64,000 nt of DNA from Paracoccus bogoriensis (GTDB lineage Bacteria > Pseudomonadota > Alphaproteobacteria > Rhodobacterales > Rhodobacteraceae). The DNA is taken from the NCBI RefSeq assembly GCF_019431455.1, contig NZ_JAHYSR010000009.1, positions 44,417-108,416 of the forward strand. Direction: 5' to 3'. The notes beneath the pieces were generated by a model. The model was not told the DNA's origin. It was given only the letters and a program-made list of their open reading frames with translations, and ran no database searches. Of the stretch, positions 1 through 8,103 are shown in pieces. Numbering within the stretch: the stretch's first letter is position 1; each line of letters begins with the position of its first letter. Both the position numbers and the translations under genes were made by a program.

Positions 1-223
1 GAACGCGCCCGCCAAACCGGCTGAGCCTGCAGCCTGCTGAGCCTGCAGCCTGCAACGACGCTTGCGCGTTGTGGCGCCCCGGTGCCTGGCCTTGGCTGGG
101 CCGGGCGGCCATCTTCAAGCCGGTGCCGGCCTGTCTTTCCCCACTCGGCGCTCTTGCCGTCGCGCGGTCGCGCGGTCTTGCCGTCGCGCGGTGTCGTCAC
201 GTCCTGGACGCAGGCCAGCATGG
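1..223. other. Non-coding stretch with short tandem repeats
   Basis: No convincing gene is seen before the stop codon of the leftward pgeF gene. The stretch holds a 16-bp unit repeated twice back to back (21-36 and 37-52) and a 24-bp unit starting at 153 whose first 16 bases recur at 177-192. Open frames here show no recognisable domain and read through the repeats. It may be the 3' flank of pgeF or of a gene outside the window. Confidence 0.5.
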
Positions 224-988
224 TCACAGGGCAATGGCGCTGATCAGGCGGCCGTAATCGGCCTGCCCCTCATGTGTGGCGCGGCGATAGCTGAAGAAGC
301 GGTCTGGATCGGCATAGGTGCAGTGACGCGTCCATTCGGCCTCGACCCCGGCTTCGCGCAGGCGCTTCAGGCCGAAGCCGGGCAGGTCGAAATGCGGGCT
401 TCCCTTGGGGCCGCCGCTGAAGAAGCGTTCCGATTCAGGGTCTTCGGCCAGGAACTCGTCCATGAACGCATCGCCCACCTCGTAATTGCGCTGGCTGATC
501 GTCGGGCCGATCACCGCACGGATCTGGCTGGCACCCAGGTTGCGCATCGCCGCGACCGTAGCCTCGATCACGCCCGCCAGCGCCCCGCGCCAACCCGCGT
601 GGCAGGCCCCCACCACACCCGCGGCCGGATCGGCCAGCAGAATCGGCTGACAATCGGCAGTCAGCACCGCAATGGCCACGTCCCGCCGCGCTGTGACCAG
701 AGCATCCGCCTTGATTTCCCTTATTCGTTCAAGATCGTCGCCTGGCGCAAGCGTCACCACATCGGTGGCATGAACCTGTTTCACCGTGGCCAGGCAGGCG
801 GGCTGAACCCCCATCGCCACGGCTACGCGCGCGCGGTTGACCTGGACCATGTCGCTTTGATCGCTGGATCTGCGGCCGCAATTCAGCCCCGAGAACAGCC
901 CCGACGAGGCGCCCCCCTTGCGTGTGAAGAACCCGTGGCGGATCGGCGATAGCAGCGGGTGGGTCAGGATTTCAAGCGTCGTCTGCAT
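224..988 (-). CDS. pgeF: Polyphenol oxidase/laccase-family protein (YfiH, PgeF)
   Basis: This 254-residue protein belongs to the YfiH/DUF152 family, whose members act on purine nucleosides (phosphorylase/deaminase) or correct misincorporated residues in peptidoglycan precursors. The sequence shows the family metal ligands: a QVHATD segment near residue 73, TADCQPIL near 120 and CHAGWRGA near 138. The open frame runs on upstream into midA, but the start at 988 was chosen because its ATG overlaps the midA stop as ATGA. It is the last gene of lgt-midA-pgeF, implying translational coupling. The family is clear; the substrate is not visible from sequence. Confidence 0.9.
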   Translation of the reverse strand: MQTTLEILTHPLLSPIRHGFFTRKGGASSGLFSGLNCGRRSSDQSDMVQVNRARVAVAMGVQPACLATVKQVHATDVVTLAPGDDLERIREIKADALVTARRDVAIAVLTADCQPILLADPAAGVVGACHAGWRGALAGVIEATVAAMRNLGASQIRAVIGPTISQRNYEVGDAFMDEFLAEDPESERFFSGGPKGSPHFDLPGFGLKRLREAGVEAEWTRHCTYADPDRFFSYRRATHEGQADYGRLISAIAL

Positions 989-2034
989 CAATGGATCAGC
1001 GCCTCGAAGCCGGGAACCGGAGGCGCCCCTTTCGGCCAGATTGCAAGGGTCTTGAACAGGTGACCCATTTCCTCTGGATGGGTCAAGCGCCGAAGCGCGA
1101 CCATCGCCCCCGCGTCGCCCGCCTGCGCCAGACGGCGCGCCCGCGCCTCGGCGCCAAGCGCCAACAGCCAGTCGCCCTGCCGCCCCATCCGCGAGACGGC
1201 CGCCCCCGCCCGGACCGCGGCGGCGGCAAGAGGCGCGAAATCGACATGGGCGGTCAGGTCCGCCTCGCCCGGATGGGCCAGCGGATCGTCGGGCGCATGG
1301 CGGCGCAGGGCCTGGAACGTGTCGCCGCGCCCGTCCCAGCCGCCGTAATCGACCAGGATCGCAGCCCCCCCGTGACGCGCGATATGACGGGCAATGGCCT
1401 CGGTCGCGGCGACGGCGGCGGGGCAATCCTCGACGATCTCGCCGGGCTGGCCCTTGCGCGGCAGATCGACCACCGGCCCGAGGCCGATCGCCAGACGGCC
1501 CTCGGCATCCAGCCCGACCATGCGTTCGCGCCAGCCTTCCCCGGTCATCTGGAATTGCCGGATCGGCAGCGCGTCCAGAAACTCGTTCGCCAGCAGGAAC
1601 AGAGGTTTGGGCGGCAAATCCTCGATCCGGTCGAGGTGCAGGACCGGCCCCAGCCGGTCCCGTTGAAGCTGCCGCAGATGGGGCGACGCCTCGATCAGCG
1701 CAATCTGCGCGGCCTCGGTCATGCCCGGGACCACGCGGATCGCGCGGCGCATATCCGCCATCAGCGTGCCCCGCCCCGGTCCCGGCTCGGCCAGCAGACA
1801 GGGCGCGGGACTGCCCTGATCCATCCAGGCCTGCCCCAGGGCAAGGCCGCAAAGCTCTCCGAAAAGCTGATGGATCTCGGGCGCGGTGGTGAAATCGCCC
1901 GCAGCACCAAAGGGATCGCGTGTGGCGTAATAGCCGTGACGGCTGTCCAGCAGGCAGGTCTGCATGTAGTCGGCCAGCGTGATCGGCCCCGTCGCACGGA
2001 TGCGCGCCGCGATGATCCCGGCCAAGGCCGTCAT
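988..2034 (-). CDS. Class I SAM-dependent methyltransferase, MidA/NDUFAF7 family
   Basis: A 348-residue member of the DUF185/MidA family. The mitochondrial homologue NDUFAF7 methylates an arginine of a complex I subunit, so a role in NADH dehydrogenase maturation is likely but inferred. The N-terminus has the family signature with [14 protein letters not shown] near residue 31 and [13 protein letters not shown] near 48. The SAM-binding glycine-rich loop is [14 protein letters not shown] near residue 82. The gene overlaps lgt upstream and pgeF downstream by four bases each (ATGA), so the three form one tightly coupled leftward operon. Confidence 0.92.
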   Translation of the reverse strand: MTALAGIIAARIRATGPITLADYMQTCLLDSRHGYYATRDPFGAAGDFTTAPEIHQLFGELCGLALGQAWMDQGSPAPCLLAEPGPGRGTLMADMRRAIRVVPGMTEAAQIALIEASPHLRQLQRDRLGPVLHLDRIEDLPPKPLFLLANEFLDALPIRQFQMTGEGWRERMVGLDAEGRLAIGLGPVVDLPRKGQPGEIVEDCPAAVAATEAIARHIARHGGAAILVDYGGWDGRGDTFQALRRHAPDDPLAHPGEADLTAHVDFAPLAAAAVRAGAAVSRMGRQGDWLLALGAEARARRLAQAGDAGAMVALRRLTHPEEMGHLFKTLAIWPKGAPPVPGFEALIH

Positions 2035-2921
2035 GCGCCCGGATCACCCACAGGCGGGCGGCGCCGCGCCTGCCAGATCAGCGCCAGCCCGATCAGGACC
2101 ATCGGCAGCGACAGGACTTGCCCCATCGTCAGCCCGATCACCGGCCCGCCGATCACATGGCCAAGCGGGTTGTCGGGCGTGATGAACTGCGCATCGGCCA
2201 CGCGGAAGATCTCGACGAACATGCGCGCAAGGCCGTAGCCCGCCAGGAACACGCCGAAGGCCAGCCCCGGGCGGCGTAGCCCGCCCGCGCGGACCAGCAG
2301 CAGCAGGATCAGGCCCAGCAGCAGCCCCTCGAGGCCCGCCTCGTAAAGCTGGCTGGGGTGACGCGCGCAGGGACCGCTGATGCCGGGGCAATCCTGCGCG
2401 GCAGGACCGGGGAAGATCACGCCCCAGGGCAGGTCGGTCGGGCGACCCCACAATTCGGCATTGATGAAGTTCGCGATCCGGCCGAAGAAGATGCCAATGG
2501 GCGCCACGACCGCCATCGCATCGGCCAGGGGAAGAATCGGCACCCCGTTCCGCCGCGCCCACAGCCAGGATACGACGATCACCCCGGCAAAGCCGCCGTG
2601 AAAGCTCATCCCGCCCTGCCAGACCATCGGGATCTGCGCCGGATTGGCCAGGTAATGAGCCGGGTCGTAGAACAGCACGAAGCCCAGCCTGCCGCCGACG
2701 ATGACGCCCAGGATGACCCAGGTCAGCAGGTCGTCCACCCGTTCGGGGGCGCAAGGCGGCCGGCCTCCCCAGATCGCCGGACGGCGCATCATCGCGACGA
2801 TCAGCCGCCAGCCCAGGATCAGCCCGACGATATAGGCCAGCGCATACCAGCGCAGCGACAGCGACAGCCCGCCCACGTTCAGCGTGAAGATCTCGGGGGA
2901 TATCTGCGGAAAGGGGATCAT
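2031..2921 (-). CDS. lgt: Prolipoprotein diacylglyceryl transferase
   Basis: Lgt transfers diacylglycerol from phosphatidylglycerol to the lipobox cysteine of prelipoproteins in the inner membrane, the first step of lipoprotein maturation. The 296-residue protein has several hydrophobic segments and the family motifs: FHGGFAG near residue 97, the signature [20 protein letters not shown] near 136, and HPSQLYEA near 175. It heads the lgt-midA-pgeF operon. A good promoter lies upstream on the same strand. At least two lipobox proteins (23550-24164 and 53640-54251) in this window would be substrates. Confidence 0.97.
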   Translation of the reverse strand: MIPFPQISPEIFTLNVGGLSLSLRWYALAYIVGLILGWRLIVAMMRRPAIWGGRPPCAPERVDDLLTWVILGVIVGGRLGFVLFYDPAHYLANPAQIPMVWQGGMSFHGGFAGVIVVSWLWARRNGVPILPLADAMAVVAPIGIFFGRIANFINAELWGRPTDLPWGVIFPGPAAQDCPGISGPCARHPSQLYEAGLEGLLLGLILLLLVRAGGLRRPGLAFGVFLAGYGLARMFVEIFRVADAQFITPDNPLGHVIGGPVIGLTMGQVLSLPMVLIGLALIWQARRRPPVGDPGA

Positions 2922-2948
2922 GGGGCCTCGGGCTGGATTCTGGTGCGC

Positions 2949-2976
2949 ACGCTATCGGCCGGACGGGCGGTGTCAA
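2949..2976 (-). promoter_or_regulatory. Promoter of lgt
   Basis: Reading the minus strand, TTGACA (2976-2971) is followed after 16 bases by TAGCGT (2954-2949). It lies 28 bases before the lgt start codon. The -35 matches the sigma-70 consensus perfectly and the same spacing recurs before mfd. Confidence 0.6.
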
Positions 2977-3059
2977 CCGCAAGCCATGCGCGAAAGCCGC
3001 ATTGAACCGCGTCCTCGGCCGGACCATATAGAAGGCAAGTTCAGGATACGAGGTCAGCC

Positions 3060-3320
3060 ATGACGACACAGAGCCGCTTTTTCGACGACATCTCCAAACT
3101 GATGACAAATGCCATGGGCGTGGCGCAAGGCGTTCGGTCCGAGGCCGAAACCGCCATGAAGGGCTGGATCGACCGCTGGCTGGCCGAACGCGATCTTGTC
3201 ACAAGAGAGGAGTTCGAGGCCGTGCGCGAAATGGCGATCAAGGCCCGCACCGAGAATGCCGAACTGAAGGCCCGGATGGACGCGCTGGAAAAGTCTGCCA
3301 GCGCCGATCAGGGCGCCTGA
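3060..3320 (+). CDS. Ubiquinone biosynthesis accessory factor UbiK family (BMFP)
   Basis: An 86-residue protein of the YqiC/UbiK (BMFP) family, which aids late steps of ubiquinone assembly and associates with membranes and lipids. The N-terminal FFDDISKLMTNAMG segment, the middle LAERDLVTREEFEAVREMA and a C-terminal coiled coil (about residues 55-78) are characteristic. A GATAC-GAGGTCAGCC segment just upstream offers a ribosome binding site. The gene converges on the DUF6476 gene and their coding ends overlap by 13 bases within a short hairpin. Confidence 0.9.
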   Translation: MTTQSRFFDDISKLMTNAMGVAQGVRSEAETAMKGWIDRWLAERDLVTREEFEAVREMAIKARTENAELKARMDALEKSASADQGA

Positions 3321-3323
3321 TCG
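3305..3323. terminator. Hairpin over two convergent stop codons
   Basis: A perfect 8-bp inverted repeat (CGATCAGG, loop GCG, CCTGATCG) covers the stop codons of both ubiK and the convergent DUF6476 gene. There is no T-run, so it may act as a bidirectional pause or transcript end rather than a classical intrinsic terminator. Confidence 0.4.
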
Positions 3324-3640
3324 GCCATGGCGCGGTCGCGCAGCGCCCCGGAGCGGTCGTAAAGCAGGATATCGCCCGCCTCGGTCACGACGACCAGCCA
3401 GTCGCGGGCAAAGGTGACGGCGGCCGGGCTTGCGCCCTCGGGCAATTGCACGCTGTCGGGCAGTTCAGGCGGGCCGGGCTGGGCCGGCTGGCCCAGACGC
3501 AGCCACAACAGCGCCACGACCGCGACCATCCCCAGCCCCATCACCAGCGCCAACCCCGTCACCAGCGTCTTGAGGAAGCGCAGTTCGGGAACCGCTTTCG
3601 CCTCGGCCTTCCAGTCGCTATCGTCGCGTCCCATGTCCAT
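3308..3640 (-). CDS. DUF6476 family single-pass membrane protein
   Basis: A small conserved protein of Rhodobacterales, about 110 residues from the ATG at 3640 (or 108 from 3634). After a short charged N-terminus there is one membrane helix, LVTGLALVMGLGMVAVVALL (about residues 27-46). A periplasmic domain follows with LPEGASPAAVTFARDWLVVVTE and a DILLYDRSGAL stretch, a beta-rich fragment like one blade of a propeller. Function is unknown. Its start codon overlaps the start of rluD on the opposite strand, and its 3' end overlaps ubiK. Confidence 0.82.
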   Translation of the reverse strand: MDMGRDDSDWKAEAKAVPELRFLKTLVTGLALVMGLGMVAVVALLWLRLGQPAQPGPPELPDSVQLPEGASPAAVTFARDWLVVVTEAGDILLYDRSGALRDRAMADQAP

Positions 3641-4673
3641 CCTTGTCGTCACGATCCCCGAGAACCCGCCCGAACGGCTTGATAAGGCGCTTGCGCTGGC
3701 TGTGCCAGAGGCAGCCGCCCTGTCGCGGTCGCGTCTGGCCCGCCTGATCATCGAGGGCGCCGTCACCGGCCCGTCTGGACCGGCCCGCGACGTCAAGGCG
3801 CGCGTGGCGGGCGGCGAGGAATACCGCATCGCCCTGACCGCCCCTGCCGAGGTCGAGACCCGACCCGAGGCGATCCCGCTGAGCATCGCGCATGAGGATG
3901 ATGACCTGATCGTGATCGACAAGCCTGCGGGGATGGTCGTCCATCCGGCGCCGGGCAGCCCTTCGGGCACGCTGGTCAACGCGCTGCTGGCCCATTGCGG
4001 CGAATCGCTGTCGGGGATCGGCGGCGAAAGGCGGCCGGGCATTGTCCACCGGATCGACAAGGACACCTCCGGCCTGCTGGTCGTGGCCAAATCCGACCGC
4101 GCCCATCACGGCCTTGCCGCCCAGTTCGAGGCCCATAGCGTGCGCCGCCTGTATCTGGCGCTGGCCCATGGGGTCATCGACCCCGCCGATCCGCGGCTGC
4201 GCGGCATACGCGGTGTCAGCTTTGAACCCGGCCATGTCCTGCGGATCGCCACCCGTCTGGACCGCCATCCGACCGACCGGCAGAAACAGGCGGTCCATTT
4301 CGACAAGGGCCGCCATGCCGTGACGCGGGCACGCCTGCTGGAGGCATTCGGCACGCCCCCTTCGGCCATGCTGGTCGAATGTCGGCTTGAAACCGGGCGG
4401 ACCCACCAGATCCGGGTGCATATGGCCCATGCCGGGCTGGGACTGATCGGCGATCCGGTCTATGGTGGCGCGCGCAAGGCCTCGCTCAAGGCGCTCGGGC
4501 CTGCGGCAGATGCAGCCTCGGCCTTCCCGCGTCAGGCGCTGCACGCGGCGCATCTGGGCTTTACCCATCCGGTCACCGGACAGGACATGGCCTTTGACAG
4601 CGCGCTGCCGCCAGACATGGCGGACCTGCTGGACGCCCTGCGCGGACAGCAGGTCCGCTTGACATCAACGTGA
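3633..4673 (+). CDS. rluD: 23S rRNA pseudouridine synthase, RluD/RluA family
   Basis: A 346-residue pseudouridine synthase. An N-terminal S4-like RNA-binding region (ERLDKALALAVPEAAALSRSRLARLI, about residues 12-40) precedes the catalytic domain. The catalytic aspartate lies in HRIDKDTSGLLVV near residue 137, and the family motif RLETGRTHQIRVHMAH is near 250. Length and S4 domain fit RluD (23S positions 1911/1915/1917), though RluC-like specificity cannot be excluded. The ATG at 3633 overlaps the oppositely oriented start of the DUF6476 gene, so the two share a divergent control region with almost no space. An rpoH promoter lies over the 3' end. Confidence 0.93.
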   Translation: MSILVVTIPENPPERLDKALALAVPEAAALSRSRLARLIIEGAVTGPSGPARDVKARVAGGEEYRIALTAPAEVETRPEAIPLSIAHEDDDLIVIDKPAGMVVHPAPGSPSGTLVNALLAHCGESLSGIGGERRPGIVHRIDKDTSGLLVVAKSDRAHHGLAAQFEAHSVRRLYLALAHGVIDPADPRLRGIRGVSFEPGHVLRIATRLDRHPTDRQKQAVHFDKGRHAVTRARLLEAFGTPPSAMLVECRLETGRTHQIRVHMAHAGLGLIGDPVYGGARKASLKALGPAADAASAFPRQALHAAHLGFTHPVTGQDMAFDSALPPDMADLLDALRGQQVRLTST

Positions 4674-4686
4674 GCCGATTTGGGAT
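4659..4686 (+). promoter_or_regulatory. Candidate promoter of rpoH
   Basis: TTGACA (4659-4664), 16 bases, then TGGGAT (4681-4686). The -35 is perfect but the -10 is weak. The -35 lies inside the end of rluD, about 130 bases before rpoH. The 5' leader that would follow contains a 6-bp hairpin, CCAGAT/ATCTGG (4698-4715). Confidence 0.4.
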
Positions 4687-4789
4687 TACAAATCGTTCCA
4701 GATCGCTCAATCTGGCCGCAAAGCGCCATGGCCGCCCGGGGAACCGAGGCGCGGCCGATGACGTTCTTCTGCATCCTTGAAAGGCCCTG

Positions 4790-5704
4790 ATGATGGCAAG
4801 TTACAGCAACCTTCCGGCGCCCAGCCCAGAGCAGGGGCTGAACCGCTATCTGCAAGAGATCCGCAAGTTCCCCCTCCTTCAGCCCGAGGAGGAATACATG
4901 CTGGCCAAGGCCTGGGCCGATCATCAGGACAGCGAAGCTGCGCACCGCCTGGTGACAAGTCACCTGCGGCTGGCCGCCAAGATTGCGATGGGCTATCGCG
5001 GCTACGGGCTGCCCCAGGCCGAAGTGATTTCCGAGGCGAATGTCGGTCTGATGCAGGCGGTCAAGCGATTCGATCCGGACAAGGGCTTCCGGCTGGCCAC
5101 TTATGCGATGTGGTGGATACGGGCCTCGATCCAGGAATACATCCTGCGGTCCTGGTCGCTGGTGAAGATGGGCACGACCAGCGCGCAGAAAAAACTGTTC
5201 TTCAATCTGCGCAAGGCAAAATCCCGCATCGGCGCGCTGGAGGATGGCGACTTGCGTCCCGAGAACGTGGCCCAGATCGCGCATGATCTGAATGTCACCG
5301 AACAGGACGTGATCGAGATGAACCGCCGCCTGTCGGCGGGCGATGCCTCGCTGAACGCGACGGTTGGATCAGGAGACGGCGAGTCGACCGCGCAATGGCA
5401 GGATTGGCTTGAGGATGAGGATGCCGACCAGGCCAGCGCCTATGCCGAATCCGAGGAATTGAATGCCCGACGCCAGATGCTGATTGCAGCAATGGATACG
5501 CTGAACGAGCGCGAGCGTGACATTCTGATGGAACGTCGCCTGCGCGACGAGCCGATGACGCTGGAGGATCTGTCCAGCCGCTACGGCGTCTCGCGCGAGC
5601 GGATCCGACAGATCGAGGTTCGCGCCTTCGAGAAACTTCAGGACCGGATGCGCAGCCTCGCCCGCGAAAAGGGCATGAGGATCGCCGAGGCCGACACGGT
5701 CTGA
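4790..5704 (+). CDS. rpoH: RNA polymerase sigma-32 factor (heat shock)
   Basis: A 304-residue group 3 sigma factor that directs RNA polymerase to heat-shock promoters. Region 2 has EANVGLMQAVKRFDPDKGFRLATYAMWWIRASIQEYILRS (split across about residues 84-123). It is followed directly by the RpoH box with QKKLFFNLRKAKS near 136, which distinguishes sigma-32 from other sigmas. Region 4.2 carries the helix-turn-helix LEDLSSRYGVSRERIRQIEVRAFEKL near 258. ATGATG gives two possible starts (4790, 4793); homologues suggest either. Rhodobacterales often carry two rpoH genes, so this may be one of a pair. Confidence 0.96.
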   Translation: MMASYSNLPAPSPEQGLNRYLQEIRKFPLLQPEEEYMLAKAWADHQDSEAAHRLVTSHLRLAAKIAMGYRGYGLPQAEVISEANVGLMQAVKRFDPDKGFRLATYAMWWIRASIQEYILRSWSLVKMGTTSAQKKLFFNLRKAKSRIGALEDGDLRPENVAQIAHDLNVTEQDVIEMNRRLSAGDASLNATVGSGDGESTAQWQDWLEDEDADQASAYAESEELNARRQMLIAAMDTLNERERDILMERRLRDEPMTLEDLSSRYGVSRERIRQIEVRAFEKLQDRMRSLAREKGMRIAEADTV

Positions 5705-5738
5705 CCTTTCAGGCATCCGGCCAGGCACGGGGGCGCGA

Positions 5739-5771
5739 TTGACGCTCCCGGACCCTGCGCTATGGTCCGGG
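5739..5771 (+). promoter_or_regulatory. Candidate promoter with overlapping hairpin
   Basis: TTGACG (5739-5744), 16 bases, then TATGGT (5761-5766) is a plausible sigma-70 promoter for the gene starting at 5795. A perfect 8-bp inverted repeat, CCCGGACC/GGTCCGGG (5747-5754 and 5764-5771), overlaps the -10. It could terminate rpoH transcription or be an operator. Confidence 0.4.
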
Positions 5772-5794
5772 TAAGGCAGGGCAGATCCGGACCG

Positions 5795-6820
5795 ATGACA
5801 GCGCTGAAACAGTTTCAACGGCTCGAAGCCCAAGGCGCGTGGCGAGAGACGCCCGACGCGCGCCTGCGCGAAGTCATCGTCTCGGTCGGCGAAGCAACGC
5901 TGACCCTCTCCGACCCGAAATCTGACCGTCCTTTGGCGCATTGGTCGCTTCCCGCCGTGGCTCGGCTCAATCCCGGCCAGATACCCGCGATCTATACCCC
6001 CTCGCGTGATATGCCCGACGAGATCGTCGAAATCGACGACCCGCTGATGATCGAGGCAATCGAGCGCGTGCAGGAAGCGATCGCAGCCCACCGCGCCCAT
6101 CCCGGGCGGCTGCGCGGCGTGCTGTCGTTTCTGGCGGCGACGGTGATGATCGCGGGGACAGTGTTCTGGCTGCCCGACGCGCTGATCCGCCACGCCGCCA
6201 ATATCGCCCCGCCCGCGCAGGCGCGCCAGATCGGTCTGGCCATCCTCGCCGATATGGAACGCAGCGGCGGGGCCGTCTGCACCCGAGCCTCGGGCCAGGC
6301 GGTGCTGGATTGGCTTGCGCCGCGCCTCGTCGGCTCCGAAGCGGTCATCAGGGTCATTCCCGGCCCTCTGAACGGCGCCAGGCGACTGCCTGGTGGGGTC
6401 TATGTGCTGGGGGGCGATCTGCTGCTGTCCTCGCCGGCGCCGGAAGGTCCGGCGGCTCATCTCGTCGCCGCCTCGCTGGCCGGCACCGAGACGCAGTTAC
6501 GGATTGACGCACTGCGTCACGCAGGCCTCGGCGCGGTGCTTCGGCTCTGGACGCTCGGCGCTTTACCGCGCGAGGCAATGGATGGTTACGGAGAGATTCT
6601 TCTGGCTCAGCCCCTGCCACGCCCCGAGGCGCCTGCCCTGCTGTCGGCGCTTGCAGATCGCGGCCTGCCATCAGAACCCTACGCCCTCAGCATCGACCCC
6701 ACCGGCGCCTCGGTCTTGCCCCTCATCGAGGGCGATCCGATGCGCCGTGGCGATGCGGCCCCTGCAGATCTTCTGACTGACCCGCAATGGATCGCTCTGC
6801 AACAGATCTGCGCAGGCTAG
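5795..6820 (+). CDS. Membrane-anchored protein resembling an inactive M48 peptidase
   Basis: No close family is recognised for this 341-residue protein. A cytoplasmic N-terminus (about residues 1-105) is followed by one membrane helix (VLSFLAATVMIAGTVFWLP, about 109-127) and a C-terminal domain. The segment VIRVIPGPLNGARRLPGGVYVLGGDLLLS (about 185-213) resembles the beta core of M48 peptidases (NAFALPGG-type). However, the place where HExxH would follow reads PAAHLVAAS, so the zinc site is missing. The start at 5795 was preferred over an in-frame ATG at 5762 that lies within the candidate promoter. The gene ends eight bases before the IS debris that opens the CRISPR island. Confidence 0.75.
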   Translation: MTALKQFQRLEAQGAWRETPDARLREVIVSVGEATLTLSDPKSDRPLAHWSLPAVARLNPGQIPAIYTPSRDMPDEIVEIDDPLMIEAIERVQEAIAAHRAHPGRLRGVLSFLAATVMIAGTVFWLPDALIRHAANIAPPAQARQIGLAILADMERSGGAVCTRASGQAVLDWLAPRLVGSEAVIRVIPGPLNGARRLPGGVYVLGGDLLLSSPAPEGPAAHLVAASLAGTETQLRIDALRHAGLGAVLRLWTLGALPREAMDGYGEILLAQPLPRPEAPALLSALADRGLPSEPYALSIDPTGASVLPLIEGDPMRRGDAAPADLLTDPQWIALQQICAG

Positions 6821-6828
6821 CCGTGATT

Positions 6829-6964
6829 TCACATGAGGTTGTTCACCCTTTCGAGGGGTGCTTGGCCGTTGAGTGCGGGATGTGGTCTTGATCGGTTGAA
6901 CCAGTCAAGCCATCGCGGCATGTCTGCCTTCGGGCGTAAGGACGGGTGCGCGAGGCCGTAGGCC
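6829..6964 (-). mobile_element. IS481-family transposase C-terminal fragment
   Basis: The minus strand reads PRWLDWFNRSRPHPALNGQ and then APLERVNNLM before a stop at 6829. This matches the conserved end of IS481/IS3-type DDE transposases (RPHxALGxxxPxxRxNN). Only about 45 codons remain. The upstream part is replaced, in another frame, by IS256-like sequence. It starts eight bases after the preceding chromosomal gene and marks the left border of the accessory island. Confidence 0.75.
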
Positions 6965-7145
6965 TGGCTTCGAGACGGTGCTCTTCGAGATGCCGTTCAG
7001 CCCCATCGCCTGCACCAGCGCGTCCATGCTGATGGACGGGTTTCCCGAGGAGTGGAAGTGCAGCAAGGCAAGTAGTCCAAAGGACGGGCGAACCATAGGT
7101 CTCTGACCGGAGATTGGCTGACGCGCTGACAGACCTCTCGCAGCA
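6965..7145 (-). mobile_element. IS256-like transposase fragment
   Basis: The minus strand encodes MDALVQAMGLNGISKSTVSK (about 7033-6974), the helix-turn-helix segment of IS256-family (Mutator-type) transposases. The rest of the gene is absent. The fragment is fused to IS481 sequence, so two elements inserted or recombined here. Upstream, 7034-7145, no clear match is seen. Confidence 0.6.
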
Positions 7146-7157
7146 CCTGGAGGCATG

Positions 7158-7997
7158 TCATATCCGGGTGATCTCGGATTGCAGCACAATGTGCTGTTCG
7201 TGTGGGGGGCGGTGCTCGTGCCCGTCAAGCAGCCCGAGACGCCGCTTGACATAGAACGTGACGGCTGCGCGCACCGTCAGATCAAGCTTGCCCTCCGACA
7301 TCTGGTAGTCCTGCGTGACGACCCGCCCCTGGTGCTCGGTCAGGCCGGGATGCGGGACGATCCGCAGCACGCACCATGTCTGCCAGTCGGTATCCACCTC
7401 GGCCGTGGCAAGCGCCGCGCCCCCAAGAAAAGGCTCCGACAGCCGCGAGAGCAGGAAGTCCTTGAAGCGCCCATCGCCGGCATCATGGGCCCGGGCGTGC
7501 CACCGGAAGCCGTCGAAGACCAGCGCGTGCGGCGAGATACGCCGGCGCAGCACCTCGGGCCGCTGAAACGACACGTAATTCGCCTCGAGCACCCGTTGAT
7601 CCCGGATCGCCCGGAGAACAGAGCAGAGCACAGCCGCATCGACTGCGCGCACCAGCGCGCCGGCGACCTCGACCGGCGGCGGACTCGCCAGGATCCCGGT
7701 GGTTCGCTCGATGATCCCCTCGGCGATCAGGCGCAGCTCGGCCAGAAGCCCGCTCGCCCCAGTCGGCGGATTGGAGAACGCGTCCGTCGGCACATAGGCC
7801 CGGCGCGAGACGTCATAGACGATCCCCTTTCCGAGCTGTTCGCGAAGCTGCGCAATGTCGGCCGTGGCCTGGGCCGGGGAGAGACCAAAGCGCCGGACCA
7901 GATCCTCACGCTGAAGCGTCCCGTCCCAGAACAGCCGGTCGGCGGCAAAGGCAAGCCTCCGAGCCACGCTCCATCTGCCATGTTCCGGGTTGCGCAT
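7158..7997 (-). CDS. WYL-domain transcriptional regulator beside the cas operon
   Basis: A 279-residue regulator with an N-terminal winged helix (RLAFAADRLFWDGTLQREDLVRRFGLSPAQATADIAQLRE, about residues 11-50, in two halves) and a C-terminal WYL-type ligand-sensing domain (about 135-260, including LEANYVSFQRPEVLRRRISPHALVFDGFRWHARAHD). WYL regulators are recurrent partners of CRISPR loci; Sll7009 represses a type I-D locus in Synechocystis. The start at 7997 is preferred because GAGGCGG lies seven bases upstream and the winged helix begins soon after; in-frame ATGs at 8063 and 8105 lack one. It is divergent from cas7, with a perfect inverted repeat between, so autoregulation and control of cas genes are likely (inferred). 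Confidence 0.85.
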   Translation of the reverse strand: MRNPEHGRWSVARRLAFAADRLFWDGTLQREDLVRRFGLSPAQATADIAQLREQLGKGIVYDVSRRAYVPTDAFSNPPTGASGLLAELRLIAEGIIERTTGILASPPPVEVAGALVRAVDAAVLCSVLRAIRDQRVLEANYVSFQRPEVLRRRISPHALVFDGFRWHARAHDAGDGRFKDFLLSRLSEPFLGGAALATAEVDTDWQTWCVLRIVPHPGLTEHQGRVVTQDYQMSEGKLDLTVRAAVTFYVKRRLGLLDGHEHRPPHEQHIVLQSEITRI

Positions 7998-8023
7998 GCA
8001 GGAGCCGCCTCTAGCCTCGCATC

Positions 8024-8051
8024 GTCTTGCGACTTGACCGAATCGCAAGAC
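8024..8051. promoter_or_regulatory. 9-bp inverted repeat operator between regulator and cas7
   Basis: GTCTTGCGA (8024-8032) and TCGCAAGAC (8043-8051) form a perfect inverted repeat with a 10-base spacer. Centre-to-centre distance is 19 bases, about two helical turns, as expected for a dimeric regulator. It lies in the 106-bp divergent gap between the WYL gene and cas7. A TTGACC (8034-8039) inside the spacer and a TAGTAT (8079-8084) downstream may belong to promoter elements, but their spacing is not consensus. Confidence 0.7.
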
Positions 8052-8103
8052 ACCGCTTTTCATCAAGATACCAGTTTTTAGTATGTCTTTTGAGGGGCAC
8101 GCC

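Noticed and set aside
4775..4789. CTTGAAA resembling a sigma-32 -35 element before rpoH
   Set aside because: It is only a few bases before the start codon, leaving no room for a -10 and transcript start.
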